Positions 23,401-35,000 of a stretch of DNA of 64,000 bases are shown piece by piece. Location of the stretch: NCBI RefSeq assembly GCF_049306965.1, contig NC_133196.1, positions 15,151,501 to 15,215,500 of the forward strand, read 5' to 3'. This stretch comes from Danio rerio. Its lineage: Eukaryota; Chordata; Actinopteri; Cypriniformes; Danionidae. The position numbers and the translations under genes were made by a program. A model generated the notes under the pieces. The model saw nothing but the letters and a program-made list of their open reading frames with translations. It was not told where the DNA came from and did not search any database. Each line of letters starts with the position of its first letter. Position 1 is the first letter of the stretch.

Positions 23401-26400
23401 CCATATAAACTGAGATTTTTGATGACCTTAATTCAACTAAAGTCTTAATTAAACTATATATTTAATATATTTATTTAATAATTCATTTTTAGTCACAAAA
23501 TTCAAGTGCAGTATAGATATGTAAACACCTAATCAAACTATTACCGTTTTGCTGAACTTTTTTGCTACATTTTGCAACAGGACGCACACACAGAGGTTGT
23601 CAGAACTTCTTTGATAAACAAACGAGAATGGCTTCAAGCAAGTAAGCACATTTTGGTTGCGAACAGGAAACGATGACTAAGCTAAAGATTCTAGAAGAAA
23701 TAAAAATGAAAGAAATTATGAAGTGCCTTGACTCTGAAGTGTCTGTCGTGGGGGCATGAATGACAAGTTGACAAACATGAACTGTTGTTGCATGAAACCC
23801 CAGAGAAAACTATCGTTGAATGGTAACATAATGACGTCAATCGAACTATGTACTATAACATATAAAACGGGAACATTAAAGGAACATTTAAATAACCACA
23901 CCTCAATATTACTGCTTATTTAGATAAAATCAAATGGTTAGATTACTGATGTCCATGTAAACGTAGTCAGTGACAACAAACACATCTATGTGCTGTTGTT
24001 GGTTGTTAAAAACACCTATTAGGTGTTTTTAATCTGCTGTTTCTGGTAGTAAACTTACTTTGTAAAGAAAGTATGTGCTCTCAGCAAACTCTGGTCTCAA
24101 TGGGTGCTGTCCCCAGTGAACTCTGAACTCTGTGGTAAAGGCCTGTTGGATCAGTTATGTGGGCGTACAGAAGGGTATACAGAATTAGTACTGAAAAATT
24201 GTCTCAGATTTTTAGGTTTAAAGTGGTTTATGCAGATGTAGTTGTCTGTTTATTACCTCAGGGAGGAAGTTGTGCTGCTTCGTCACTTGATAAAGCATTT
24301 CATGCGTCTCGATGGCAGGTTTCAAGTCTCCTCTCAGAACCTGAAAGACATTTTTGACGTAGTTGATTAATTACTTTGAATTTTACATTGAATTTTGAGT
24401 TACTAATGCTATTTTCTTTGCATTAAGTAGTAAATGGAGACTAATGCAACTTTCTGCCATGCCAGCTATTGCTTTAAAAACATTTCACGAGTACATTTTT
24501 AAGAACAAATCACAAAAACTTTATTAGGTTGAATTTGACTACAAACTTAACTTTTGATTTAAGTTTTTGGACCTTTATGAAATATTATGAGTGGTGTTAT
24601 TTTTAATATTGGTTATATATTTTTTTTGTAAATATTTTTGAATTTGTTTTATATATTTTTTTAGTTTAATTTTAGTTTAACTTACAGTATGTGTCTTAAT
24701 AATATTTATTAGTTAATTTTTATTTCTATTCGGCTTTAAATGTATTTATTATTTTCCCGTTTGCCAATTTTACCATTTCAATTTCTGGTGAGTTGACAAG
24801 GCAGGGCATCGTTTCTAATTAACCACTGACATCCATAGTATCCCTTTCCTACTATGGATATCAGTGGCTACCAGTTTACAACATTCTTTAAAATGTATTT
24901 TCCTCTTTTAAGAACAAAAAAGAAACTTAATATGGTTTGGAAAACCCAGTAAATAGTAAGCAAAAAAAAAAATTGGTGGATTTTAGGTGGGAATTTGGTA
25001 AGCTATCCCTTTTATAGTTTATTTTGAAAAACTATCTTAATTATACATGCTTGTTGAGATCAATCCCACATATTTTCATCTTGGTGGCTTGACTAAAAGG
25101 AGGAAAAACAAACCATATTTAAGTTCCTAGCTAAACTGAGGTCAAGTTTTAGGATGTGTGCTAATAAACACTCCAAAACAAATCCTTGCTAACACCATGT
25201 ACATTTTTAAAAAAAAGTGTCTATATTTAGATGCAAAAAAGTGAACCTGTAATCCAGGGAAGAAGGCGAGCAAGGAATCCATCCAGCTGCGCACATTTAC
25301 TGTGGGATTGTGCATGTGGACGTTGAGCAGCAAAGGAGGTTGGCTGATGTACTTCATAATGGCACTGTAGTGCTGTCACAATAGACAAAGTCAAAGTCAC
25401 GAGAGCAGATAACAGATGTAAAAGCAAGCTCTGTTTGACCAATGAGAGGATTGATTATTTCTGAAAGATAAAGAACACGTACTGTGTTGAATCTCTCAAG
25501 GTACACCTTGTCCCCAAGAAGAATATAAGCTTTCATCAAGTATTCATAATAAGAGTCGATTCCAGCACCAACACCGCTATCTGTCATGAGAAACGCAGAA
25601 CATCATCTCAGTCTATCTTTTTTCTACATCCCATAATGCTTGTGAGATTTATGAGAGAAAATAACACAATATTAAACCATCAGTGAAGAGTTTTTTTTTT
25701 TTTACTAGGTACAATGATGTTTTATTAATTCCCTCACGATACCTTCGTTCAATATTAAAAATGACCCATTATGCAAAAATCCCTTTTATAAAATGTTTAA
25801 ATACAGTTGTGTGGCAACAGTCTGTGAACATAAGCAGTTTATTATGCTGGTTATGTTCTGGTTATGAGATAGCGCTGGTTATGAAAGCATATAGTGCAGG
25901 TTAATGTGCTGGTTAAGAAAGCAACAGTCAACACAATGGCACAACTAGGCTCAAAGCCTAAAAAGGGCATATTCAAAGAGTTTATTAGTGGGGTACTTTG
26001 AGCTAAAACTTCACATAAACGCACTAGGGAATTTGGAGACTTGTTTTACATCTTGTAAAAAGGGTCATAATAGGTCCTCTTTAAAACTACACTTTTTTTT
26101 ATAGAATGAACAAATAAATAACCACAAAACTTTGGAGTCTTTCTGCAGTGATATTACAGACGTGTTGAAAATACAAAAAGAAGCATAATCTGCAGAAACA
26201 AAATAAATTAGAACTTTGGCAACAGATATGTCCATGATACTAATGAAATGTTAAAATATCAAGCGTACAGAGCGAGTGTGTTTGATGAGCAAGGAGAACC
26301 TTTAACAAAAGAACTAGGTGAGATTTTAGGAAGTGGTTTATAAATGGCTAATTTTTTTTCCCCTTGACACTTGTTTCTTTGCACTTTTTTCCTGCATCTT

Positions 26401-29400
26401 AATTCTTCTTATTGTTCTGTAAAATGCAATGGTGCTACTAAATTGCGTACTAGTCAAATTATGCATTGTTTTGGATCTTGATGTAATTTTTTCAGTTATT
26501 TTGTAAGTACTTTCCCTAGACAGGTAGAGCAATTTATAACTAGAAAAAAAGCATCATGAAATGCAAGAAATGTAGAAAAAGGTGGATAGGTGTCAATAAA
26601 AGGATTGGATGTGGTGCAACAGCTTTGTGGGATTTGTTTGTGTAAATAAAGCAACGGCAATGTTGCCAATGCAAGGCCTCACCTCTACGAACCCAGTCTC
26701 CATTGTGGATGTTTATCACAGTACCAACAAGATCACTTCCTCTTTGTCTCTTTTCCCAGAGGACGTCCATAGCTTTCCTAGCATGTTCCTACAATGGATG
26801 AAGGTCGAGCAACTTCTTAGCGTAGATCTTTCACTGCTGAAGTCTTTAAAAAAGGAATTTAAAAAAATATGCTGGATGTTTACCTCAAATATCGTGTCCC
26901 CAGACATTCGACTAAGTGCTGCAAACTCTAAAATCAAGGTCCCGGCACAAGCAGTGCAAGTGTCAGACTCAGTGCCCGTACGCGAAAGTGGGTTCACAAC
27001 TCCATAACGCAAGTTTACCTGATATGGGGGAAAAATGTTTTTAAAAAATGAAAGTAAAAGTAATTGAAGAAAACTTTCCTATAAAAAATTGGATCTCACT
27101 GCAAAATGATATTAATAAAAATAATAAATGTATTTTTTCTTTCAGTAAGTGCACTTGTGTTCAACTTACAGTGTTCCTACCTGAGAAAGAACTTAATAAT
27201 AAAAAGTCATTATTCTGGTTAGGTTTCAGGTATCTTAGGGGTTAGTACCTAGTTATTACAATTATTTTAAGTATATAGTATGTGCAAAGCTGGACAGATT
27301 AAAAAAATATATAAAATTTCATTTAACAAAAATGCATTATGCCTGGGATGCTTGAACTCGGTTCTGGAAAGCCGGTGTCCTGCAGATTTTAGCTCCAACT
27401 TGCCTCAACACACCTGCATGTATGTTTCTAGAAAGCCTAGTAAGAGCTTGATTAGCTAGCCAAGGTGGGTCTGATTGGGGTGTAACTAAACTTTGCAGGA
27501 CACTGGCTCTCCAGGACAGAGTTTGGGCACCCCTGCATTAAGCTAATCAAAAGTGACAGTAAAACATTTATAATGCATTTTTGTTTCAAATAAAATCAGT
27601 TTGTTTTAAATTTCTATTCATTGTATAATCCCAAATAAACATTGTTAAACAAAAAAAAAAAAGTAAATGGCAGAATTGTTTGCAACCTGGGTAATAACAA
27701 ATGTTTCTTTGGCACCAACTGAACATACTAGATCAACTTCTGAAACCAAAGGAACGCACAAAAACAACTTCTGTAGAATAACCACACAAGTCTAGAGTAA
27801 TGATACTGAATACTCAGCCTAATCATTAAATTAATGGATTAGATAATAGAATATATTAAAATGAATCATTTTTATATCTTGTAATAATATTTTACATCAA
27901 TATTGTTTTAGTTGCATTTGTGATCAAATGTACATGCCAAATGTTTTTATTTAATTCAATACACTCCCATAAAACCCTTGTGTGACATGTTTTATATTTG
28001 CCTTAGTTTTTAATTATTCAATGAAAATTCTTTTTAAAACAATAATTTTAATATGTCATTGAAATAAAAATTCGAAGTAAAGATAAATAAGTTTGAACGC
28101 TATTTTAATCAGTTTGTCAAATACTCTGAATCTAAGTGAATTTTACCTTCTAATAATAATAATAAAAAATATAATAATAATAATAATAATAATAATGATA
28201 ATGTTACCCGAGGATAAGGAAGGCCACTGGTGGTGTTAAAGGCAGGCAGCAGGCGGTATCCTAGCTCTTTGGCCATGTGTAACAGTTCATCTCTGTACCA
28301 CTGCATTCTCTGTCCACGCTGCTTCAAAACATCAGCCATCACATGTGCACCCAACAAACCGCTACAAGAACAGGGAGAGCTTTAATCAGTGATGTGCTTC
28401 TTAATGGATACCCTTGAAAACAATCAACTTGAACAATATAGCCTGAAAAACTGGTGCCCAACATCTAAATTATTTAAAAATTTGCAGTGTGATTTTAAAA
28501 AAAGATTGAAGAAACAAAAACATCATGAGCCTCACCCGAGCACACGGATATTGGTCTCAAAAACAGAGACGACGATGTCATTGTCCAGTCTGACGTCTCT
28601 CATGATCTTTTTCACAGCTTCCTCAAACTCGTCCAGTTTGTTTAACAACTGTTCAAAACACACACAAACATAATTGCATTTGGTCTAGATGTTTCCATTA
28701 GTACTTTCCCGTGCAAAAAATGTCTGGTTGCATTGGTGTATTTCATTAAATACATGTTGATGCTTTACTTCCATCAAATCTGACTAGATTGAACTCACCA
28801 CAAGAGTATCTAACGTGTCTATTAGGGTTAGAGAAAACCTGTAAAAAGAGAAAGACAATTTGTGAATAATGAAACAAAGAATCAACATACAATAGAAACC
28901 TTATGAATAAGTGATCAAATATCTAACTAATATTTGCAAGTGAATATAGCAAACTGACTAATTATCATAGGAGTCATGTGTAGGCCCACATCGAATCTGT
29001 GCATTTTAGCCCATTTTTCCGTTTTAGATTAACTTCAGTAGTAGTGTGCATATTTTTATGAGAATTCTTTACAACACAGTTTGTAAAGTAATTTTTACTG
29101 TCATTAGTTGATATAATACATGAGAAACTTACTTTGTTTACAAAACAAGTGGATCTAATTAGAGTTGCATTGTAAACCGTAAATGAAAATTAAAAGGGGA
29201 TTCTTTTTTATTACATGTTTACTCTTCAAATCATTCCTCAATTTATTTATATTTTTTACCAAATTCTGTGCAGAAATAGGAAAAAATGTCCACAGATTCT
29301 GTCTGGCCCTGGTCATGTGTCATTACAAGGCTCATGTGCAACAACAGATTTAAAGCTTTGATAAAAAAAAAAAAAAGATTTCATTTTTTTTAATAATATA

Positions 29401-32400
29401 TAATTAAACTAAAATGTCCCAAGAATATAGTGAAACGCAAGTGTCTTTATAGAGCTTACCCATTACTCCAATAACAAAACAACCAAATATATGTGTGCGT
29501 TTTAAAGCTTTGTCAGTTTAAAATCCTGATTTTCAAAACAAACGCAAAGCATAAACACAGAAACATATTATGATGTGCATGTAAAAATAAATAAATAAAT
29601 ATCTTACCATTTGTGCATTTGATTTGAGGGAGTTCAGAAACAGTGCGTATGAATATTGAGAATAATTTTGAGGTTTTTTAATTAAATTTTGCTAATTTTG
29701 TGTGCTAATAATGAAGTACTTGATAAAGCATAAAAAGACTCCTTAAATTAAAAACGTAACAAAATAAGTAAAATGTAACAGTTGTGAAAGCTTCACTCAC
29801 TTTCCTAGAGAGTCATCAACGTCTCCTCGATTGGGTTCCAGCCCTCGGACCCTTCCTCTACAGCTGAGGGGCATCAACTCATCTGCAGGGTAGGCATAGT
29901 CCTGACAGAGGTAGGATGAAGAAGAAGAAAAAGTTTTTATGCAATTTTTTTATTTACTCTATAATTGAGAAATTATAACCAAATAAGTTTTAAACTATTT
30001 ATTAAAACCCTAAAGAATCACATCAACTTGTAAAATGGGCATCAGATGCCACCTTTAAACAATCATTTCTAATAGCATTTATTTGATCTGATGAAAACAA
30101 ACAAGTCAGATTCGACTAAATAAATAAATAATCAGAAAGACCATATTTTAGAACTATTTGACAATTATAATAAACAGTTGAACTTGGGTATTGACTTACC
30201 ATGTAACTGTTATAGGCATGATCAAACATCTCTAGAATTTGGTCCCTTAAAAAAGAAAATGGTGTATTAGTTATTTGGAAGAAAGCAGAAGAAATCATAA
30301 GCAAATGCAACAGTTCATTCAGTGCTTTTTAATGTGATGTGTGCATGCATATAGATTTATAATGTGCAAATACAATTCAACACAATTTTTTTGATGGGAA
30401 AAAAGTGTGTGCTTTTATTTATCAAAAATACATTCGTTTGATCAGGAGTGTCTATGAATACATTGATATAAAGCAAATACAGCTGTTTCGAAGCATCTAT
30501 TGATCAAAGAATATATAATCAAATGTGTCATGGTTTGCACAAAAATAAAATCCATCTTGAGCAGCAAATAACCATAATACATTGACTCCTAAAGAATCAT
30601 GTGATACGGAAGGACAGAAAAGTATTTACTTAAAACTTTAATAATAATCATAATAAATTCTCATAATATTAATGGTTTTCTGTAATTTTGATCAAATAAA
30701 TAAATAAACCTCCCTGAAATATTCAACAATATACAAGCTCCGTCTCAAATTAATAGAATTTTGTCTTTGCATAAGAAAAAAAATACATTGTTGCAGAAAT
30801 GCTATTTGTTTTTACTTAGGTATTTAATGATAAAGGTAAAACTAACAAACAGACAATTTACCATGGTTTACCTTGAAACCAGAAATCATGACATCACTAT
30901 ATCCCCCACAAATAAAGTGTACTGTACATTCACACCATTTGTGCAAAGGCATTACAGGCCACACCTCAGAGGTTTACCACAGGAAATATCATGACAACAA
31001 ACTGAACATTTTGGGTTTTTTGTCAACATCATTGTGTCCTGCAGCAATCCTCTCCCAGCTCAAACAGAACAAAGACGCTGAAACAATGAGCTCATGGATT
31101 TACAAGTTCAGAACATATAATCGGTGTAATAACATAATTAGTGTCAAACAAAACCAAAATGACATGTAATTAAAGTAGATGGGTAATGTTTGCCAACTGC
31201 ATAAGACATTATAGTACCATGTCGTCTCTCACAATTTCCATGTTTGAATAAAGGGTTGGAATCAAAAGTTATCAAATATAAATAGAAAACATAATCTTAA
31301 ATGTACACATCAAGGCAAGTCGTTACTATATTTACTTTATAAACCATACCAGTATGCATTTTCATGCCACTGGAACCATTTTTTAAGATATAGTATATTT
31401 TCCATTAAGTGCTGCTAATACTTATTCATTAGATACTAGTGCTTATTTACAACTTTTAAAGAGATATTAGATCTTATTCATTTTTACTTTTAGTGTTTAT
31501 TATATATTATAGGCAGCACAGTGGCTCAGTGGTTAGCACTGTCGTCTCGCAGCAAGAAGGTCGCTGACTGGAGTCCCGGCTGGGTCAGTAGGCATTTCTG
31601 TGTGGAGTTTGCATGTTCTCTTCGTGGGTTTCCTCCGGGTGCTCCAATTTCCCCCACGGTTCAAAGACATGCTTTATAAGTGAATTAAATAATCTAAATT
31701 GGCCGTAGTGTGTGTGTGTGAATGCAAGAGTGCATGCATGTCTCCCAGTACTGGGTTGCAGCTGAAAGGGCATCCGTTGCATAAAACATATGCTGGAATA
31801 GTTGGCAGTTCATTCCGCCACGGCATCCCTTGATAAAACAAGGGACTAAGCTAAAGACAAATGATTTTTTTTTCCCTCAAATAAATGCATGCATGTTTGT
31901 GTGTTTATATATACATAATATATACACTGTGGATGTCAAAACAACCCTTTTTTGGATATGATTAATCAACACCCAGCACTAATTACTTTATTATCCATTT
32001 AATTTTACATTTTAGTTATCAACTTTTATTGGAATTTTTCAATAAGAATTAAAATATTTAAATTATTACTTGCTCATAATTTAAATTTCTATTTACAAAT
32101 GAAGTAATTATTATATAGGTATTAGTAATTATGTATTTGCCAGTTCTAAAAATATGCAGTTTTTAAAATTTATTTATTTTACTGATATTTAATGTATTCA
32201 TAAGACATAAGTTCTTACTTATTAGATATTGCTATTAATTTATTGGATATTCATACCTAGCACTAGGGCTGGGCGATATGGCAAAAATGCAATCTCGATA
32301 ATTATTTTCCATATTAAGTTATATTGATATATATTTCGATGCAAGTTGTTAATGCTTCCAGATTTAAGCGTACCTCATCAATGACCATAGCCACAAAAAT

Positions 32401-33705
32401 TAGAAGGTCCATTAAATGGTATAACATATTTTCAGCCAATACATTTTCGGAGGCCAAAATTCGGTACATCTCAAATATCAACACACTTTTAGATTACCAT
32501 TGTTGCACATTTCTGCTGAGTAATTGGCTCTTAGATCAATACAGAGAAAAAAAGTCCAGTTTCATTGTTATTGAAAACAATTTTATCACGATTCGATATA
32601 ATATCGTTTATCAGTCCAGCCCTACCTAGCACTTTTATGTTTCATACTAATATGTGATGATGACAAGCTAATAGACAGTAGTATCTAACTAAGTACTACT
32701 ATTCAATTAAAACAGAATATATCAGTATACTACAACACTTTCTTTCAAAAGGTATTTATATTTGAGAAATAAGCACTAGCGTTTAATATACAAGTACTAG
32801 TAACTAAAGAACAGTAGTAGTTAATAACATAAAATAAGTATTAGTAATATGAAAATAGCTACTTGTACGTTTAATAGATTAAATGTTAAAACAGCTTGTC
32901 CACATATCAATAATACACATCCCTATTAACATGTTTTTTTTTTTTTTATAGAAACTACCATCAGTCTTAATCTTGTCTTGTAACACAATTGAGGTAAAAT
33001 TGGTTTTACATTGTGACATTCATTTGAAATGTTTACTTGAGACTATAGACTATATATATTGTTTACCACGCTACTTTTAATAATCTGTCTAAAATATCAG
33101 AATGCCTTCAAAACAAGTTTAGCCCTGTTGAATTGACTGTGAACAAAGTTGTATTGTGATAATGTAAAATTGTGCTGCAACTAAAATTGCCTACACCCCA
33201 AAAAAGTGAAGTTTGCTGCTTGCTTAAACTACTTATTTAAAATGAGTTGAAACGACCCATTTCTTTAGTTTTTTTAGACAACCTAATAGTTTTATGTTCA
33301 ATCAACTTAAATCATCAAAATCTAATAATTTTGCCAAATTCCTTTGTTGTCCCAACTCAAATCGATTGTGTGGAACCCAGCATATTTTACAGTGAATTTG
33401 CAAAAAAATAATAATAATAATAATTCCCCCAGAAATTATATTATTAAGAAAAAAGTCTGAATGTGAAAATTCAGACTTTTGTAAGTCGCTTTGGATAAAA
33501 GCGTCAGCTAAATGACTAAATGTAAATGTAAAACCAACTTTACCTCAATATACACTCACCTGATTTCGGACTTTTCCTCTGGTGTCATCGCTTGTCCATC
33601 GTGACCACTGACTTCAGCCAAAGGACAGGAGATGACCAAAGCTGCCAAAGTCACGACAAGCCCACCACAAGCCCGTGTTTCTCTTGTAATCCAGTTTCTC
33701 CTCAT
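11484..33705 (-). CDS. edem3: ER degradation-enhancing alpha-mannosidase-like protein 3, complete, 20 coding exons
   Basis: GH47 alpha-1,2-mannosidase-like ER protein that trims mannose from misfolded glycoproteins to commit them to ERAD. Coding exons (high to low): 33705-33560, 30245-30200, 29901-29801, 28838-28799, 28648-28536, 28361-28208, 27018-26884, 26788-26683, 25580-25483, 25372-25247, 24340-24257, 24142-24059, 23245-23121, 21559-21394, 20122-19971, 19889-19769, 17343-17167, 17100-16935, 14947-14756, 11665-11484. They sum to 2,514 bases: 837 residues plus stop, all phases agreeing. Order: signal segment about 13-34; GH47 about 45-505, with the glutamate of FETNIRVLG near 142 (human catalytic E147), CTACAG near 221-226 and TTEAH near 486-490; PA domain about 630-765 (exons 17-19). 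It is shorter than human EDEM3 (932): the last exon ends ...HKDPESSP, without the KDEL. Exon 10 uses a weak donor (gttcac). Confidence 0.96.
11937..12032 (+). mobile_element. DANA SINE, 3' fragment
   Basis: Contains gttggcggtttattccgctg followed by a 'gacccctgataaa' and 'actaaaccgaaggaaaatga' tail, the 3' third of a DANA-type SINE. It lies in edem3 intron 19. Confidence 0.75.
12105..12436 (-). mobile_element. DANA SINE, near full length
   Basis: On the minus strand the order is gcagtaggtagctcacagca, ggttcgaacc (pol III B-box-like), tgtgtggagtttgcatgttc, cctccgggtgctccggtttc, cttccagcggatgcc-type region, ggcggttcattacgctgtgg, and a final aagaaaatgaatgaat tail. This is a tRNA-derived DANA SINE in edem3 intron 19, in the same orientation as the gene. 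The plus-strand reading frames over it are spurious. Confidence 0.85.
13543..13610 (-). mobile_element. DANA SINE, 3' tail fragment
   Basis: ttcattcattcattttcctt followed by 'cacagtggaatgaaccgcca' is the reverse complement of the 3' end of DANA. Only about 70 bases are present. Confidence 0.65.
14308..14660 (+). mobile_element. DANA SINE, full length
   Basis: Runs from gtagcacaatgggtagcact through ctggttcgagcc (B-box-like), tgtgtggagtttgtatgttc, tcctccgggtgctccggttt and gacggttcattccgctgtgg to a 'gaaacgaaaatgaa' tail. It sits in edem3 intron 19, about 95 bases downstream of the exon 19 donor and antisense to the gene. Confidence 0.85.
15998..16876 (+). mobile_element. Decayed Tc1-like DNA transposon with transposase remnant
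   Basis: The ends are inverted: gaggaaaataagtattgaac at the left and gttcaatacttattttcccc at the right, about 880 bases apart in edem3 intron 18. Near 16390-16440 the plus strand encodes [15 protein letters not shown], matching the FQQDNDPKHTS catalytic-region motif of Tc1 transposases. The rest of the frame is lost and the element is too short for a full transposase, so it is non-autonomous. The left flank has TA. Confidence 0.8.
16559..16578. repeat. Poly(A) tract
   Basis: About 20 consecutive A within the Tc1-like relic. A second run of about 20 A follows the right end of the relic at 16878-16897. Confidence 0.9.
17645..18290 (+). mobile_element. Possible solitary LTR of a retrovirus-like element
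   Basis: A roughly 650-bp block in edem3 intron 16 has promoter-like features on the plus strand: CCAAT boxes (aaccaatcagg near 18028, and an inverted gattggtga near 18098), and a following segment with short T/A-rich and pyrimidine-rich stretches. No internal coding region is seen next to it, so it would be a lone fossil LTR. The family and exact ends are not recognised. Confidence 0.35.
18410..18842. repeat. 'tttaagacc' interspersed repeat, copy 1
   Basis: Starts ggggtttctgcaagtttcat, continues with 'aagactttttaagac', 'acttatacagggctaaac', 'ttgaga tgaattattg' and 'atttaagacctacaac', and ends with a 'gtccctgtggacacc' word. The same order recurs at 52328-52828. It lies in edem3 intron 16. 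It is a non-coding dispersed repeat of a family I cannot name. Confidence 0.65.
21911..21940. repeat. Poly(A) tract
   Basis: About 30 consecutive A in edem3 intron 13. No recognisable retroposon body lies directly upstream. Confidence 0.9.
22612..23096. mobile_element. Tc1/mariner-type MITE, right end missing
   Basis: This is the same family as 8415-8946. It starts with a diverged cagttaagtcaaaactatta and carries the shared interior words ttgcctaattaccctaacct and gaaatgtgttgaaaaaaatc, then stops at 'aaattagggaaaataagacc' just before edem3 exon 13 (23121-23245). The right terminal repeat is absent. Confidence 0.75.
24780..24910. mobile_element. Fragment of a palindromic MITE
   Basis: 'cactgacatccatagtatcc' is followed by its approximate inverted complement 'ctactatggatatcagtggc' and then 'aacattctttaaaatgtatt'. 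This is the central palindromic part of the 'gggatagttcaccc' family. It lies in edem3 intron 10. Confidence 0.5.
27338..27537. mobile_element. hAT-like MITE with 'gggcacccctgc' end
   Basis: This is a 200-bp palindromic element in edem3 intron 6. The left part has 'ggttctggaaagccggtgtc' and 'ctgcagattttagctccaac'. The right part has the inverted complement 'tttgcaggacactggctctc' followed by 'agtttgggcacccctgc'. It is non-coding. Confidence 0.65.
28145..28202. repeat. (TAA)n microsatellite
   Basis: An interrupted TAA run ends only about six bases beyond the exon 6 donor of edem3 (exon end 28208), so it lies at the very start of intron 6 as the gene reads. Confidence 0.9.
31511..31863 (+). mobile_element. 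DANA SINE, full length
   Basis: Runs from aggcagcacagtggctcagt through 'tgtgtggagtttgcatgttc' and 'tcctccgggtgctccaattt' to 'gttcattccgccacggcatc' and an 'agggactaagctaaagacaa' tail. It lies in edem3 intron 1, opposite to the gene. It is more diverged than the copy at 59246. Confidence 0.8.
31864..31985. mobile_element. Fragment of an AT-rich 'gattaatca...cccagcacta' repeat
   Basis: Ends with 'ggatatgattaatcaacacc' and 'cagcactaatta', similar to 36600-36662. This is a common zebrafish AT-rich dispersed repeat. Confidence 0.4.
32265..32623. mobile_element. hAT-like MITE, 'agggctgggcgata' family, with target duplication
   Basis: The 359-bp element begins agggctgggcgatatggc and ends in the inverted tcagtccagccct. 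It is flanked by acctagcact on both sides (32255-32264 and 32624-32633), which includes the 8-bp duplication expected of hAT elements. It lies in edem3 intron 1 and is non-coding. Confidence 0.8.
33193..33392. mobile_element. 'tttttagacaacctaa...acagtg' MITE
   Basis: The words agacaacctaatagttttat, gttcaatcaacttaaatcat, ttgttgtcccaactcaaatc and 'gtgtggaacc...ttttacagtg' recur in the same order and orientation at 53399-53527. It lies in edem3 intron 1. Confidence 0.6.
33482..33532 (+). mobile_element. LINE/SINE 3' tail fragment
   Basis: gtaagtcgctttggataaaa followed by 'gcgtcagctaaatgactaaa' is a conserved 3' end shared by fish LINEs and V-type SINEs. It lies 28 bases beyond the edem3 exon 1 donor region. 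Confidence 0.6.
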
Positions 33706-35000
33706 TTTAAGCCACTTTAAAATCGACCAAACCCTTTAAGTAACGTTACAGTAATCACTACCTGACTTAACAGGCCTGTCAATGTTTCATCGCGTCTTTA
33801 TGTTGTCCTTTGCAGTTCGTTGACATTCCTGCATCAATTCACCTCTTTAATAATCTCCAGAATATTGTAATTAAGTATGTGCGCACTTTGGATTAAAGCA
33901 ACAGACAGGTATTTATTTACAACACCGACCTAAAGCAGATTGTCTACCCGTCGAGCTAACGGCGGCTAACTAACAAACTTGCCCACAAATGTGTTTCTTA
34001 GCACTTCTTTTGAGCTCCTTAGTTCCCGTTGATGTTTCTGGATGTATATCCTGTCGAAATGACTCGGTCCAGCTCCTCGTCAGCTCCATCCCACCTAGAT
34101 TTATCCCCTCATTTCGCTTAGTTTTGTTTAGCCGATCAGCCACATCCGGGCGCGACCTGATGATGTAATCACAGTGTGCCGCCGAACACAGCGTTTAGGA
34201 AAATTAAAAACATTTTCTAATCGTACATTATTCCTTTAATCCAATATCATTTATGATTTGGGGAAAATATAAAAGTGTTGCAGATTTTTTTTTACAAATG
34301 TATTTATTTTATTATGTGACAAAATAGTAGGCTAAAGAAATATATTTATTCGTGTTGTTGTTTATTTGGTCTGTTTGTATGCAGTTCATTAAAATATATT
34401 GATGTCAGACAAAAGCACGAGTTTAAGACAGAGAAATATATATTTCACATAACATTTGATATCGTTTTGTTGTATTATGATTTCTGTAATTACTTTATTG
34501 TGTAATTATTGTATTATTTTGTATTTTCAATGACCCCCGTCCAAAAGCAACCCCCATAATAATAATATAGAATATATAGTAATTTTAATAATTTCTATTG
34601 GCAAAATAGTTTATTATTAACGTAAATTTTAATCAGCAAACCAAAACGTAATATTTCTCTCTCACACACACACATTTTTTGCCCCATATTATTTACCTTA
34701 TTAAAAATAAATAGAAAAAAATAAATAACCGACCATTTCCGCAAGGCAGCGACAGGACTGCACTTCCCAGAGTCCTCCGCGTCACATATAAATAAAACCT
34801 CGTGATGTTGTAACGGCACGGCACTCGTTTTGTTTCGGGCAGAGCGCCTGTCAGCTGTTGAGCTACTGTATAATGACAGATAAAATGTTTGCTGATGGGC
34901 AGTTGCTAATGAAAGTTGCATGTTTGTCATAAGGGACGTTTCGTCTGTGTTAAATTCCCTCGAACTCGTCTTTTGAGGACTTTTAAGAAGCGAGTTCATC
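33706..35000. promoter_or_regulatory. Divergent promoter interval between edem3 and slc31a2
   Basis: The two start codons face away from each other, 1,295 bases apart. The edem3 side (33706 to about 34180, minus) is moderately CpG-rich, with ccgggcgcgacc near 34147 and no TATA box. The slc31a2 side (about 34730-35000, plus) has cacttcccagagtcc at 34760-34775, resembling a ZNF143/THAP11-type 'TTCCCAGA' site, then a TATA-like tataaataaa at 34787-34796, so transcription probably starts near 34815-34825. The centre (34200-34720) is AT-rich. There is no clear ERSE (CCAAT-N9-CCACG) on the edem3 side. Transcription starts are inferred. Confidence 0.5.
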
